Part shown: positions 36,689 to 46,120 of the stretch, piece after piece
Layout: the number at the start of each line of letters is the position of its first letter
Numbering within the stretch: position 1 is the stretch's first letter
Origin: Saccharopolyspora phatthalungensis
GTDB lineage: Bacteria; Actinomycetota; Actinomycetes; Mycobacteriales; Pseudonocardiaceae
Assembly: GCF_014203395.1 (NCBI RefSeq)
Contig: NZ_JACHIW010000001.1
Coordinates: 4,323,501 to 4,387,500, forward strand
Reading direction: 5' to 3'
Length of the DNA: 64,000 bases
The notes under the pieces: model-generated
What the model was told of the DNA's origin: nothing
The model's database searches: none
What the model saw: only the letters and a program-made list of their open reading frames with translations
Translations under genes and position numbers: made by a program

Positions 36689-37300
36689 GTGACGACGCCG
36701 GCTGCCGAGGACACACGCGAGTCCAAGCCCGTCGAACGTCGCGTACTCGTGGCCGAGGACGAGGCGTTGATCAGGCTCGACTTGGTCGAGATGCTCCGCG
36801 AGGAGGGGTACCAGGTCGTCGGCGAGGCCGGGGACGGGCAGGAGGCCGTCCGTCTCGCCGAGGAGCTTCGCCCCGATCTTGTGATCCTGGATATCAAGAT
36901 GCCGAAGATGGACGGCATCGAGGCCGCTTCCAACATCGCCGGTGAGCGGATCGCGCCGGTCGTGATCCTGACCGCGTTCAGCCAGCGCGATCTCGTCGAG
37001 CGGGCGCGGGACGCGGGCGCGATGGCCTATTTGGTCAAGCCGTTCGCCAAGCGCGATCTGGTGCCGGCCATCGAACTGGCGGTGTCCCGCTTCACCGAGG
37101 TGCAGGCACTGGAGGCCGAGGTCGCGGACCTGACCGAGCGGCTGGAGGCGCGCAAGACCATCGAGCGGGCTAAGGGCCTGCTGATGAGCAAGCACAACCT
37201 TTCCGAGCCTGAGTCGTTCCGCTGGCTGCAGCGGACCGCCATGGACCGCCGGACCACGATGAAGGCCGTGGCCCAGGCGGTGCTGGAAAACCTCTCCTGA
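36689..37300 (+). CDS. pdtaR: ANTAR-domain response regulator
   Basis: Two-component regulator of 203 residues: receiver domain (residues 18-135) with the acidic pair E23-D24, phospho-acceptor Asp68 (L-D-I-K-M-P-K-M-D-G) and V-K-P-F; then a coiled linker and a C-terminal ANTAR domain that binds paired RNA hairpins to prevent termination. The GTG start has GGAGGA upstream. The neighbourhood (polA, rpsA, coaE, uvrB) matches that of mycobacterial PdtaR (Rv1626), the partner of sensor kinase PdtaS. The kinase is not in this window. Confidence 0.92.
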   Translation: MTTPAAEDTRESKPVERRVLVAEDEALIRLDLVEMLREEGYQVVGEAGDGQEAVRLAEELRPDLVILDIKMPKMDGIEAASNIAGERIAPVVILTAFSQRDLVERARDAGAMAYLVKPFAKRDLVPAIELAVSRFTEVQALEAEVADLTERLEARKTIERAKGLLMSKHNLSEPESFRWLQRTAMDRRTTMKAVAQAVLENLS

Positions 37301-37361
37301 GACCGGTGAACTCGTCCCAGTGCGGCGGGGCGACCCGCAGCGCGCGGTTGGCGAGAACTGA

Positions 37362-37784
37362 TCACTGCCCGGGCGGCTGGTCGCGCAGCACGCAGGTCAG
37401 CCGCGCCGAGCAGGTCCGCCGGCCCTCTTCGTCGGTGATCGTGATGTCGTAGGTGGCGGTCGAACGCCCCTGGTGCAGGGGCGTGGCGACGCCGGTGACC
37501 GCGCCTTCGGTGGCCGCGCGGTGGTGCGTGCAGGACAAGTCCAGCCCTACCGCTAACCGGTCCGCGCCCGCGTGCAGGCCCGCGGCGATGGATCCGAGGG
37601 TCTCGGCCAGCACCGCGTTGGCGCCGCCGTGCAGCAGACCGTAGGGCTGGCGGTTGCCGGCGACCGGCATGGTGCCGACCACTCGATCAGGTCCGCATTC
37701 GACGATTTCGATGCCCATCCGCTCGGTGAGCTGCTCGTCGGCGGCCCTCAGCACCGGGCTCGGCCGGTTGTTATCGCTGGTCAT
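37362..37784 (-). CDS. Hotdog-fold thioesterase, PaaI family
   Basis: Acyl-CoA thioesterase of 140 residues. L-L-H-G-G-A-N-A-V-L-A-E-T contains the His-Gly-Gly hotdog signature and the conserved catalytic acidic residue on the central helix. The ATG at 37784 has a GGTGAG site and matches the usual family length; the ATG at 37841 adds 19 unlike residues. It is convergent with pdtaR and divergent from polA. Physiological substrate unknown. Confidence 0.87.
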   Translation of the reverse strand: MTSDNNRPSPVLRAADEQLTERMGIEIVECGPDRVVGTMPVAGNRQPYGLLHGGANAVLAETLGSIAAGLHAGADRLAVGLDLSCTHHRAATEGAVTGVATPLHQGRSTATYDITITDEEGRRTCSARLTCVLRDQPPGQ

Positions 37785-37872
37785 CGTCTCACCACCGTTG
37801 AACGCAGCCACCGCTGGGTCCTCCTGTCGCCTCCGGTACAAGCTGTCGGCTCTTCAGCCTAGACTCGCCGCC

Positions 37873-40566
37873 GTGACGTATTCCGAGGACCGACGCCTGC
37901 TGCTCATTGACGGCCACTCGATGGCCTACCGCGCCTTCTACGCCCTGCCGAAGGAGAACTTCCAGACCGGCACCGGGCAGCACACCAACGCGGTCTACGG
38001 CTTCACCTCGATGCTGATCAACCTGCTCCGCGACGAGGCGCCCACCCACCTCGCCGTCGCCTTCGACGTCTCCCGCAAGACCTTCCGCAGCGAGACCTTC
38101 ACCGATTACAAGGCCAATCGCGGCACCACGCCGGACGAGTTCCGCGGCCAGGTCAGCCTGATCCAGGACGTCCTGAGCGCGCTCAACATCCCGGTGCTGA
38201 GCAAGGAGAACTACGAGGCCGACGACGTCATCGCGACGCTGACCACGCAGGCCGCCGCGGAGGGCTTCCGCGTCTCGATCTGTACCGGGGACCGGGATGC
38301 GCTGCAGCTGGTCACCGACGACATCACGGTGCTGTACCCAACCAAGGGCGTCTCGGAGCTCACCCGCTTCACCCCGCAGGCCGTCGAGGACAAGTACGGC
38401 CTGACGCCGCAGCAGTACCCGGACTTCGCGGCGCTGCGCGGCGACCCGTCGGACAACCTGCCGAAGATCCCGGGGGTGGGGGAAAAGACCGTCACCAAGT
38501 GGATCCAGCAGTTCGGCTCGCTGGCTGACCTGGTGGACCGGGTGGACGAGGTCAAGGGCAAGGCCGGTGCGGCGCTGCGCGAGAACCTGTCGTCGGTGCT
38601 GCTCAACCGGCAGTTGACCGAGTTGGTTCGCGACGTTCCGCTGGAGTCGGTGCCGGCGGACCTGGCGGCGCGTGCCTGGGACCGCGATGCGGTGCACCGG
38701 CTGTTCGACGACCTGGAGTTCCGGGTGCTGCGCGACCGGTTGTTCGCGACGCTGTCCAGCGCCGAGCCCGAGGTGGAGGAGGGCTTCGAGATCTCCGGTG
38801 GGCTCATGCAGCCCGGCCAGTTGGCGGCGTGGCTGGACAAGCACGCCCGCAACGGCAACCGGGTCGGGCTGGCGTGCACCGGGCAGTGGGCGCGCGGCCA
38901 CGGCGACCTGACCGGCATCGCGCTCGCCACCGCTGACGGCGCGGGTGCATTCGTCGATGTCGGCGCGCTGACGGAGAAAGATGAGCAGGCGCTGGCGGCC
39001 TGGCTGGCCGACCCCGCTGCGACCAAGGCGGCGCACGATGTCAAGGGGCCGCTGCACGCCATCCGCGACCGCGGCTGGACGCTGGCGGGCTTGACCAGCG
39101 ATACCGCACTGGCCGCGTACCTGGTGCGGCCCGGGCAGCGGTCCTTCGAACTGCCGGATCTCGTCGTCCGCTACCTGCAGCGTGAGCTGCGAGCGGAGCA
39201 GGGCGAGGACGACGGCCAGCTGTCGCTGCTGGAAGACGAGGCGGAGACCAGGGAGAAGGCCGCGGCCGCCGAACTGGTCAGAGCCCGTGCGGTGGCGGAG
39301 CTGGCGGACTCGCTCGACACGGAGCTGGACCGCATCGACAGCCGTGGCCTGCTCACCGACCTGGAGCTGCCGCTGCTCGTGGTGCTCAGCGAGCTGGAGG
39401 GCGCGGGCATCGCGGTCGACGCCGAGCAGCTCGCCGAGCTGGGCGCGCGTTTTGCCGCCCGGGTCAAGCAGGCCGCGCAGGACGCCTACGGCGTGATCGG
39501 CAAAGAGATCAACCTCGGTTCGCCCAAGCAGTTGCAGGTGGTGCTGTTCGACGAGCTGAACATGCCGAAGACCAAGCGCACCAAGACCGGTTACACCACC
39601 GACGCCGAGGCGTTGCAGACGCTTTACGAGAAGACCGAGCACCCCTTCCTGCAGCACCTGCTGGAACATCGCGATGCCACCCGGTTGAAGACCACTGTGG
39701 ACGGTTTGGTGAAGTCCATTTCGGACGATGGGCGGATCCACACCACGCTGAACCAGACGATCGCGGCCACCGGCCGGCTGTCCTCGACCGATCCGAACCT
39801 GCAGAACATCCCGATTCGCACCGAGGAGGGCCGCCGGATCCGGGAGGTCTTCGTCGTCGGCGGCGGCTACGCGGAGCTGATGACGGCCGACTACAGCCAG
39901 ATCGAGATGCGCATCATGGCGCACCTCTCCGGCGACGAGGGGCTCATCGAGGCGTTCCGCACCGGTGAGGATCTGCATAACTATGTCGCCTCCCGGGCTT
40001 TCGGGGTGCCGATCGGCGAGGTCGACCACGAACTGCGGCGCCGGGTCAAGGCGATGTCCTACGGGCTGGCCTACGGCTTGTCGGCCTACGGGCTGGCGCA
40101 ACAGTTGCGGATCTCCGCCGAGGACGCCAAGACGCAGATGGACGCCTATTTCGCCCGGTTCGGCCGGGTCCGCGACTACCTGCGGGAGGTCGTCGACCAG
40201 GCGCGCAAGGACGGCTACACCTCGACGATCCTGGGGCGGCGCCGTTATTTGCCCGATCTGACCAGCGACAACCGGCAGCGGCGGGAGATGGCCGAGCGAA
40301 TGGCGCTCAACGCGCCGATCCAGGGCAGCGCCGCCGACATCATCAAGGTCGCGATGCTGGGCGTGCACCGTGCGTTGCGGGACAACGACATGCGGTCGCG
40401 GATGCTGCTGCAGGTGCATGACGAGCTGATCATCGAGGTCGCCGACGATGAGCGGGCCGAGGTGGAGAAGCTGGTGCGCGAGCAGATGGGTTCGGCGCAC
40501 CGGCTGGACGTGCCGTTGGAGGTCTCGATCGGCGTCGGCCGCTCCTGGGACGCCGCCGCGCACTGA
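37873..40566 (+). CDS. polA: DNA polymerase I
   Basis: Repair and Okazaki-fragment polymerase of 897 residues. The 5'-3' exonuclease domain (residues 1-290) contains L-L-I-D-G-H-S and G-D-R-D-A-L-Q-L. A central 3'-5' exonuclease-like domain lacks the usual D-x-E metal motif, as in many actinobacteria, and is probably inactive. The polymerase domain has D-Y-S-Q-I-E-M-R (motif A), R-R-R-V-K-A-M-S-Y-G (motif B, O helix) and Q-V-H-D-E-L-I (motif C). GTG 37873 is chosen because homology starts there; the frame is open further upstream. Divergent from the thioesterase. Confidence 0.97.
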   Translation: MTYSEDRRLLLIDGHSMAYRAFYALPKENFQTGTGQHTNAVYGFTSMLINLLRDEAPTHLAVAFDVSRKTFRSETFTDYKANRGTTPDEFRGQVSLIQDVLSALNIPVLSKENYEADDVIATLTTQAAAEGFRVSICTGDRDALQLVTDDITVLYPTKGVSELTRFTPQAVEDKYGLTPQQYPDFAALRGDPSDNLPKIPGVGEKTVTKWIQQFGSLADLVDRVDEVKGKAGAALRENLSSVLLNRQLTELVRDVPLESVPADLAARAWDRDAVHRLFDDLEFRVLRDRLFATLSSAEPEVEEGFEISGGLMQPGQLAAWLDKHARNGNRVGLACTGQWARGHGDLTGIALATADGAGAFVDVGALTEKDEQALAAWLADPAATKAAHDVKGPLHAIRDRGWTLAGLTSDTALAAYLVRPGQRSFELPDLVVRYLQRELRAEQGEDDGQLSLLEDEAETREKAAAAELVRARAVAELADSLDTELDRIDSRGLLTDLELPLLVVLSELEGAGIAVDAEQLAELGARFAARVKQAAQDAYGVIGKEINLGSPKQLQVVLFDELNMPKTKRTKTGYTTDAEALQTLYEKTEHPFLQHLLEHRDATRLKTTVDGLVKSISDDGRIHTTLNQTIAATGRLSSTDPNLQNIPIRTEEGRRIREVFVVGGGYAELMTADYSQIEMRIMAHLSGDEGLIEAFRTGEDLHNYVASRAFGVPIGEVDHELRRRVKAMSYGLAYGLSAYGLAQQLRISAEDAKTQMDAYFARFGRVRDYLREVVDQARKDGYTSTILGRRRYLPDLTSDNRQRREMAERMALNAPIQGSAADIIKVAMLGVHRALRDNDMRSRMLLQVHDELIIEVADDERAEVEKLVREQMGSAHRLDVPLEVSIGVGRSWDAAAH

Positions 40567-40819
40567 CCCGCTCCGGCCGCTGTTTCGGCCGGTCAGGGTC
40601 GGGGTAGCGGGTAACCACGAGATTGCGGCTCGGTCCCGAAGTGATCATTTCCGGGGTTCGGCCCGGGCGGGCCGCCTGGAATGGTGGATATCACCGTCGC
40701 CGGGCCCGCCCGAACGCGCCGCGCGTCGGTGCGGATAGCCTGCGCTACGCGTTACCGGTAGCGGCTGCGTTAGCCGGTGTATTGCACGGGCGCGGGCCGC
40801 GCCAACCCCGAGGAGGAGC

Positions 40820-41227
40820 ATGATCAGCATCGACAGAGTGGATCACCTGGTCCTCACCGTCGCCGATGTCGATCGGGCAGTGGAGTTTTACGAGCAGGTC
40901 CTCGGCATGACGCCGGTGACGTTTCCCGGCGATCGGCGCGCGGTGAGCTTCGGTCGGCAGACGATCAAGCTGCACGCGGCCAGCGAACTGGTGGAGCCGA
41001 CCGCGACGCACCCGGTGCCCGGCTCGGCCAACCTGTGCTTCATCACGGAGAACGCGATCTCCGAGGTCCAGGAGCACCTGCGCGCCAACGAGGTGCGCAT
41101 CGAGGAGGGGCCGGTCAGCCGGATCGGCGCGGCGGGTCCGATCACTTCGCTGTACCTGCGCGACCCGGACGGGAATCTGATCGAGGTCGCCCGCTACGAC
41201 GACGAGCCCGCCGGGGATGTCGCGTAG
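40820..41227 (+). CDS. VOC-superfamily (glyoxalase-like) protein
   Basis: Small metal-binding enzyme of 135 residues made of two beta-alpha-beta-beta-beta repeats. The first starts D-H-L-V-L-T-V-A-D-V, with a His ligand; the second ends L-Y-L-R-D-P-D-G-N-L-I-E-V, with the Glu ligand. Good AGGAGG ribosome site. VOC members include glyoxalases, dioxygenases and resistance proteins, so the reaction is unknown. The 253 bp after polA hold no gene. Confidence 0.85.
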   Translation: MISIDRVDHLVLTVADVDRAVEFYEQVLGMTPVTFPGDRRAVSFGRQTIKLHAASELVEPTATHPVPGSANLCFITENAISEVQEHLRANEVRIEEGPVSRIGAAGPITSLYLRDPDGNLIEVARYDDEPAGDVA

Positions 41228-41243
41228 CTCATGGAAAGGGCGG

Positions 41244-41280
41244 TTTCAATGGAAATCAGCACGTCGATTTCCATTTGAAA
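41244..41280. terminator. Bidirectional terminator between convergent genes
   Basis: TTTCAATGGAAATC (41244-41257) and GATTTCCATTTGAAA (41266-41280) form a nearly perfect 14-bp stem with an 8-nt loop between the convergent VOC and YhgE genes. The run of A/T at the stem ends suits termination in both directions. Confidence 0.75.
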
Positions 41281-41287
41281 TCGCCAA

Positions 41288-43312
41288 CTATAGGGATAGC
41301 TCGGGTTTCAGCCGGGTCGGGGTCCAGACCCGTTGACGCCAGGCCGCGATCGTGCTCAGCAGCAGCGCCGCCGCCAGGTAGCAGAGCAAGACCCCGACCG
41401 CGTTCGTCACCGCCGTCGTGCCCGGCCCGCCGTAGAGCAGGTGGCGTAGACCGCTGACCACGTAACTCAGCGGGAGCACCTGGTGCAGCGGGTGGAGCGG
41501 CTCCGGGATCGTCTGCCACGGGAACGTGCCGCCCGCCGTGACCAGTTGCAGCACCAGGACGATCAACGCGATGAACTTGCCCTTCGGGCCGAACGCGGCG
41601 TTGAGTGCGTGCACCACCGCGGTGAAGGCGAACGACGTCAGGATCAGGAACCCGAGCGTCCACCAGGCGTGCGCCGGGTGCACCCCCACCCCGAAGACCA
41701 CGACCAGATACAGCAGCACGGCTTGCGCGAGGCCGACGGCCGCCGCGGGCAACCAGCCGCCGAGCGCGACGCGCCAGGGCGCGACACCGGCGGCGAGCGC
41801 GCGGCTGGACAGCGGGCGCATCAGCAGAAAGAGCACGAAACCGCCGATCCACAACGCCAGGCCCAAGAAAAACGGTGCCAGCCCGGCGCCGTAGGTGTCC
41901 GCCTTGACCTGGGCCTTGGTGTCCACGGCCACCGGATCGCCGATGGTGTCCGCAGTGGCGTTGCGGGTCCGCTCGTCGGGATTCGGGATGTCGTTGACGC
42001 CCTTGCCCAGCTCCGTGGCGAGCGTGCTCGACCCTTCCGCGAGCTTCCCGGAGCCGTCGGCTAGCTGCTTGGCGCCACCGGCGAGCTGGTCGGCTCCGCC
42101 GCTGAGCTGCTTGGTCCCGGTCAGTGCCTGCTGCTCGCCATCGCGGAGCTGCTGCGCGCCGTCGTCGACCCGGGTAGCACCGTCGGCGAGGCGGTCGATT
42201 CCGTTGGTCATCGTCGGCATCGCGGTGGCCAGTTTGCGGTTTCCCGCGGCCACCTGGCGGGATCCCTCGGCGAGCGCGCGCACCTGGCCGACCTGGGTCT
42301 GCACCTTGCCGTTGGCCTCGCTCATGGGGCCGTTGAGCTGGTCGAGGCCCGCGACGATCCGCTGCGCGGTCGCCTCGTCCAGCCCGGCTTGGCGGAGCTG
42401 CTCGGCGATGCGCACCTTGGCCGTGTCGAGGTTGTCCACGATTTCCTGCGAAACCCCGCCGAGCTCCGCCGCCTTGGACGCGAGCTGCTCGTTGCCCGCG
42501 GCGACCTGCTCCGCACCGTCGGCGAGTTTCGCGGTCTGCGCCGGCAGCGGCGCGGTCGACCTCCGGAGCTCATCGAGCCCGCTGCGGAGCTGGCCGGTGC
42601 CGTCGGCGAGCCGGTTCGCGCCACCGGCGAGTTCGGTCTGGCCCGCAAGCAGTTGGTGGGCGCCGGTGGACAGCTGCGCGGTGCCCTGCCGGGCCTTTCC
42701 CAGCCCGTCGTTGAGCTGCCCGGCGCCGTCGGCGAGTCGGCTCGCGCCGTTGGCCGCTTCGGCGGTCTTGTCGTGCACGGTGTTGAATCCCAGCAGGAAC
42801 TGGTTCGCCGCCTCGGTCCCGGCGCTGGCCGCTACCCCTTTGCGTACCTCGGAGGCCACCTTGTCGGCGATGGTGCCGACGAGGTAGTTGTTGGCGTCGT
42901 TGGTGATCAGCTGCAGCTTCGCTTGTCGAGGTTGGAAGTCGGCGGGGGAGAGCAGCGCCGCGGAGAAGTCTCTTGGCAGCACCAGCGCGAACGTGTAGCG
43001 GCCGCTGGCGACGCCCTCCTGGGCCTGCTGCGCGTCGGTGCGGTTCCAGTCGAAGGTGCCTGAATCGACGAGTTCCTGGTAGACGTCCTGACCCGCCGCC
43101 AGCCGGGTGCCGTTTTCGCGTTGTGCGCCCGCATCGTCGATGACCACGGCGGCGGGCACCGAGTCGAGCTTGCCGTAGGGATCCCAGTTCGCGTAGATGT
43201 ACATCGCGCCGTACAGCAGCGGCACCAGGGTGACCGCGAGCAGCGCGAGCTTGGGCAGCTTGCCCGAAGTGAGGCGGCGCAGTTCGGTGGCGGCAAGCCG
43301 GAAACTAGTCAT
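41288..43312 (-). CDS. YhgE/Pip family membrane protein (ABC-2 type)
   Basis: Integral membrane protein of 674 residues. One N-terminal helix (L-A-L-L-A-V-T-L-V-P-L-L-Y-G) is followed by a large extracytoplasmic region whose middle is a repetitive coiled coil with many L-A-D-G-A and Q-L-A-x-G units, then five C-terminal helices as in ABC-2 permeases. Relatives include YhgE and the phage-infection protein Pip. Its ATG overlaps the stop of the ATPase-like gene by four bases (ATGA), so the two are translated together and probably act as a pair. Transported substrate unknown. Confidence 0.88.
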   Translation of the reverse strand: MTSFRLAATELRRLTSGKLPKLALLAVTLVPLLYGAMYIYANWDPYGKLDSVPAAVVIDDAGAQRENGTRLAAGQDVYQELVDSGTFDWNRTDAQQAQEGVASGRYTFALVLPRDFSAALLSPADFQPRQAKLQLITNDANNYLVGTIADKVASEVRKGVAASAGTEAANQFLLGFNTVHDKTAEAANGASRLADGAGQLNDGLGKARQGTAQLSTGAHQLLAGQTELAGGANRLADGTGQLRSGLDELRRSTAPLPAQTAKLADGAEQVAAGNEQLASKAAELGGVSQEIVDNLDTAKVRIAEQLRQAGLDEATAQRIVAGLDQLNGPMSEANGKVQTQVGQVRALAEGSRQVAAGNRKLATAMPTMTNGIDRLADGATRVDDGAQQLRDGEQQALTGTKQLSGGADQLAGGAKQLADGSGKLAEGSSTLATELGKGVNDIPNPDERTRNATADTIGDPVAVDTKAQVKADTYGAGLAPFFLGLALWIGGFVLFLLMRPLSSRALAAGVAPWRVALGGWLPAAAVGLAQAVLLYLVVVFGVGVHPAHAWWTLGFLILTSFAFTAVVHALNAAFGPKGKFIALIVLVLQLVTAGGTFPWQTIPEPLHPLHQVLPLSYVVSGLRHLLYGGPGTTAVTNAVGVLLCYLAAALLLSTIAAWRQRVWTPTRLKPELSL

Positions 43313-43971
43313 CGTAGACCTTCAGCGGAATCCAGAGTGGACATTTCGAGGTTGTCCGCGCCGATTCGGGCGGGTGGCATGCCCAGCTTGTCGGCGGAGT
43401 GCGGGGCGCAGAGCGCGATCACGGCCATGCCTCGCTCGGCGTGACGGGCGGCTAAGGAGTACCAGCCGGCCGGGTCGCCGCCGTGGCGGTCGGGGCAGTC
43501 CAGCACCAGGGCGCGGGTTGTGCGGTTCTCGCAGGCGAGATCGAGCAGCAGCCGGGTGCGTTCGTACCCGGCCAGGTTCTCGAAGCGCTCTTCGCCCGCT
43601 CCCTCGCGCAGCCAGTCCCGAGCCGACAGCCAGTCGCGGACCTTGCGCCGGCCGGACTTGCGGGCAGCCAGGCTCAGGCCCTCGGCGACGACGTCGCGCA
43701 ATGCCAGCGCGCCGTCGGGTTCGGTGATCTGCGGCGCGTCAACGACCGCGACGGTGCGTCGCAGTGCGGTTGCGTCGATGGCGCCGTTCAGGCGGACGGT
43801 GCCGCGGGTGGGGCGCAGCCGCCCGGACAGTGTCAGCGCCAGCGCGGTGCGACCGGAGTTCGGATCGCCCGTCACCAGCAGGACCTGGCCGGTCCGCGCG
43901 CGCAGCGAAGTGGGTGCCAGCAGCGGTCCGTGTGCTCCGCTGACTTCGACGCCGGTGGCGACGATCTCCAC
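43309..43971 (-). CDS. ABC ATPase-like partner with altered Walker A
   Basis: 220-residue protein resembling an ABC nucleotide-binding domain. The P-loop reads G-D-P-N-S-G-R-T, with Arg in place of the usual Lys. The Walker B is A-L-V-L-D-C-P-D, with Asp-Cys instead of Asp-Glu. There is no clear L-S-G-G-Q signature (L-A-G-Y-E-R is at that place). It may bind nucleotide weakly or serve a structural role. GTG 43971 follows GAGGAG; upstream in-frame starts are less likely. It is coupled to the YhgE gene by overlap. Confidence 0.75.
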   Translation of the reverse strand: MEIVATGVEVSGAHGPLLAPTSLRARTGQVLLVTGDPNSGRTALALTLSGRLRPTRGTVRLNGAIDATALRRTVAVVDAPQITEPDGALALRDVVAEGLSLAARKSGRRKVRDWLSARDWLREGAGEERFENLAGYERTRLLLDLACENRTTRALVLDCPDRHGGDPAGWYSLAARHAERGMAVIALCAPHSADKLGMPPARIGADNLEMSTLDSAEGLR

Positions 43972-44017
43972 GCAGACTCCTCGGCTCTGACCCGGCCGCC
44001 GCACGGCCGGGCGAGCG

Positions 44018-44950
44018 TCAGCGCAGCGCGGTGGCCGGGCGCACCTCCCACATCGTCCACAGTGGCCGGTAACCCTGCCGGGGCCAGAACACGGAGGACA
44101 GCGGGTTGGGCGGGTTGTAGTACAGGAAGCTGCCGATGACTCCGGCGCGCGCGAACTCGTTGTGCGCCAAGGTCATCAGCTGTCGGCCGATGCCGGTGCC
44201 GCGGACCTTCTCCTGCACCGACACGCAGTTGACGTACGCCCACATGCCGGCCCGGAGCCGGTAGCTGCTGGGGGACTTGGCGGTGTCGACCCAGCCGCAT
44301 TCCGCGACCGCGACCGGCGTCCCGTCCTGCTCCGCAAGCCACACCGGATCGCTGGAGTGCAGGCGCACGTGCGCAGCGGTCCGCTTCAGCCGCGGAGCGT
44401 CGGGTCGGTACGTCGACGTACCGACCAGGGCGGCGTATTCGAGCTCGGCAAGGGTGAGTTCGACGACGGCGTCCAGGTCGGCCGGTCCGGCGCGACGCAC
44501 TTTTACGGTACCAGATAGTTCCGTATATTCGGCGGGGGTGGGTGGGCGCACGGCCAGGCAGGAAAGCGGGAGGAAGCCGTGGTCGAGCAGGGCCCGTGTC
44601 GCCGCGATGTCCCGGCTGGGCCAGACAACCGTGCAGGACGAGTTGGGCCCCGGTGAGGCGTGTGTCGCCAGCCATTCGCGCCAGGCTCGCAACAACGCGT
44701 CCATGCCCGCCTGGGGCTGCTCGCCGACGATCGGGAAGAGCTCGAAGACCTCGCTGGCCTGCCAGAGGCTCTGCGCCGACCCCGGCGGATTCGAGTTCCG
44801 CGCCACGAGCCCGGCCACCGCGCCGCCATCCAGGGTCTGCGTCACGATCGGCTCGCCGCTGGACGGCAGGTGATGGGTGTCCGGCAATTGCGGGTCCAAC
44901 GCGGCGAACCGCGCGAACTGCAACCGCATCAACTCCTGTGCCGTAGCCAC
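44018..44950 (-). CDS. GNAT acetyltransferase
   Basis: 310 residues, with the acetyl-CoA-binding GNAT core in the second half: V-N-C-V-S-V-Q-E-K-V-R-G-T-G-I-G-R-Q-L (motif A, R-G-x-G-x-G) and a final A-R-A-G-V-I-G-S-F-L-Y-Y-N strand. The N-terminal half looks like a degenerate second GNAT repeat. GTG start with AGGAG. It lies nine bases after the methyltransferase on the same strand. Acyl acceptor unknown. Confidence 0.85.
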   Translation of the reverse strand: MATAQELMRLQFARFAALDPQLPDTHHLPSSGEPIVTQTLDGGAVAGLVARNSNPPGSAQSLWQASEVFELFPIVGEQPQAGMDALLRAWREWLATHASPGPNSSCTVVWPSRDIAATRALLDHGFLPLSCLAVRPPTPAEYTELSGTVKVRRAGPADLDAVVELTLAELEYAALVGTSTYRPDAPRLKRTAAHVRLHSSDPVWLAEQDGTPVAVAECGWVDTAKSPSSYRLRAGMWAYVNCVSVQEKVRGTGIGRQLMTLAHNEFARAGVIGSFLYYNPPNPLSSVFWPRQGYRPLWTMWEVRPATALR

Positions 44951-44959
44951 AACTTCTCC

Positions 44960-45820
44960 TTAGGAGTCGAGGACGCAGACGAAGATCGCCGTGCCCGGGA
45001 ACAACCGGCCGCGCAGCGGGCTCCACTGCCCCCAGACCTGAGTGTGCCCCTCCGGCCACTCCGGTTCGACCAGATCGACCAGCCGGAATCCGGCGGCGGT
45101 CAGCTGGCGGACGTAATCACCGAGGGTGCGGTGGTGCTCCACGTAGGTGGCCCGGTCGGCGTCGTCGACCTCGACGTACGGGGTGCGGTCGAAATAGGAA
45201 TGGGTCACGGTCAGCCCGGTCGGGCCCGGATCGTCCGGAAAGATCCACCGCATCGGGTGGTTCACGGCGAAGACCCAGCGGCCGCGGGGTCGCAGCACTC
45301 GCGCGACCTCCCGGAACACCGCCCCGGAATCGGACACGAACGGCACCGCGCCGAACGCCGAGCAGGCCAGGTCGAAGGAGTCGTCGGCGAACGGCAGGCA
45401 GTCCGCGCTCGCCTGCACCAGCGGCACCGCGGTCCCGCTGTGCCGACCGCCCGCCGCGGCATGCCGCAGCATCCCATCCGAGATGTCGAGCCCCACCGGC
45501 AGCGCGCCCTGGTCGGCCAGCCACCGCGAACACGACGCCGCGCCGCAGCCGACTTCCAGCACCCGCTTGCCCCGGACATCGCCGAGCAGCCCGGCATCCT
45601 GCTCGCGGAGCCGCTCCGGGCACCAGACGAAATCGCTCTCGCCGAGAAACGCACCGTGCTCGGACTGGTAGTCGTCGGCGTCGGCATCCCACCAGAGTCG
45701 GCTCGCGCTCCGCGATTCCGCCGCGCCGACCGTGCGCTTGCTCACACCGGTTGTGCCCAGCAACCGTTCTGCCGCACTACCCTGGGGTTCGTCGTCTTCC
45801 GGGTCGTCGGGTCGTGTCAA
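44960..45820 (-). CDS. Class I SAM-dependent methyltransferase
   Basis: 286-residue methyltransferase. The Rossmann motif I is V-L-E-V-G-C-G-A-A, followed by G-L-D-I-S (motif II) and a motif IV region F-D-L-A-C-S-A-F-G-A. I chose the TTG at 45820 because GGAGAA lies at the right distance; GTG 45745 is an alternative just before the conserved part, and the frame is open further to 46117 without homology. Neighbouring genes do not show its substrate. Confidence 0.85.
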   Translation of the reverse strand: MTRPDDPEDDEPQGSAAERLLGTTGVSKRTVGAAESRSASRLWWDADADDYQSEHGAFLGESDFVWCPERLREQDAGLLGDVRGKRVLEVGCGAASCSRWLADQGALPVGLDISDGMLRHAAAGGRHSGTAVPLVQASADCLPFADDSFDLACSAFGAVPFVSDSGAVFREVARVLRPRGRWVFAVNHPMRWIFPDDPGPTGLTVTHSYFDRTPYVEVDDADRATYVEHHRTLGDYVRQLTAAGFRLVDLVEPEWPEGHTQVWGQWSPLRGRLFPGTAIFVCVLDS

Positions 45821-45907
45821 GGATTCTCCGCACCGATTGTGGGTACTGCTCGGACGTGAAGCATTGTCGTCGTCCGGGACCGGCTGGTCGTCGAGGTGTA
45901 CCGCAGT

Positions 45908-45937
45908 TTGCCCGACGATCGAGAAAGCGCGTACGAT
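45908..45937 (+). promoter_or_regulatory. Probable rpsA promoter
   Basis: TTGCCC (45908-45913) and TACGAT (45932-45937), 18 bp apart, lie about 180 bp upstream of rpsA in a 300-bp region (45821-46120) that has no other gene. The long 5' leader after it may hold regulation of S1 by itself. Confidence 0.5.
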
Positions 45938-46120
45938 ACCGCCCGCGCCGTGGGTCTTTTTTTCGGCGGCTCTTCCGCACCGGGTCGCACCGGGGGTGGA
46001 GGCCGGTCGAGGAAGCGGAATCTCCTGGTCCAGCAACCAGCTGGTCTTGGCCGGATGCCCGGGGCGCGGCAACAATGTAGATCCAGCGACCAACCTATCC
46101 GTACCGGAGCAACCCACCTG

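Noticed and set aside
37789..40563. Very long antisense frame opposite polA, and similar ones opposite cas3 (19426-21690) and uvrB (50472-53120)
   Set aside because: High-GC third-position shadow frames; no homology, and the sense genes are certain.
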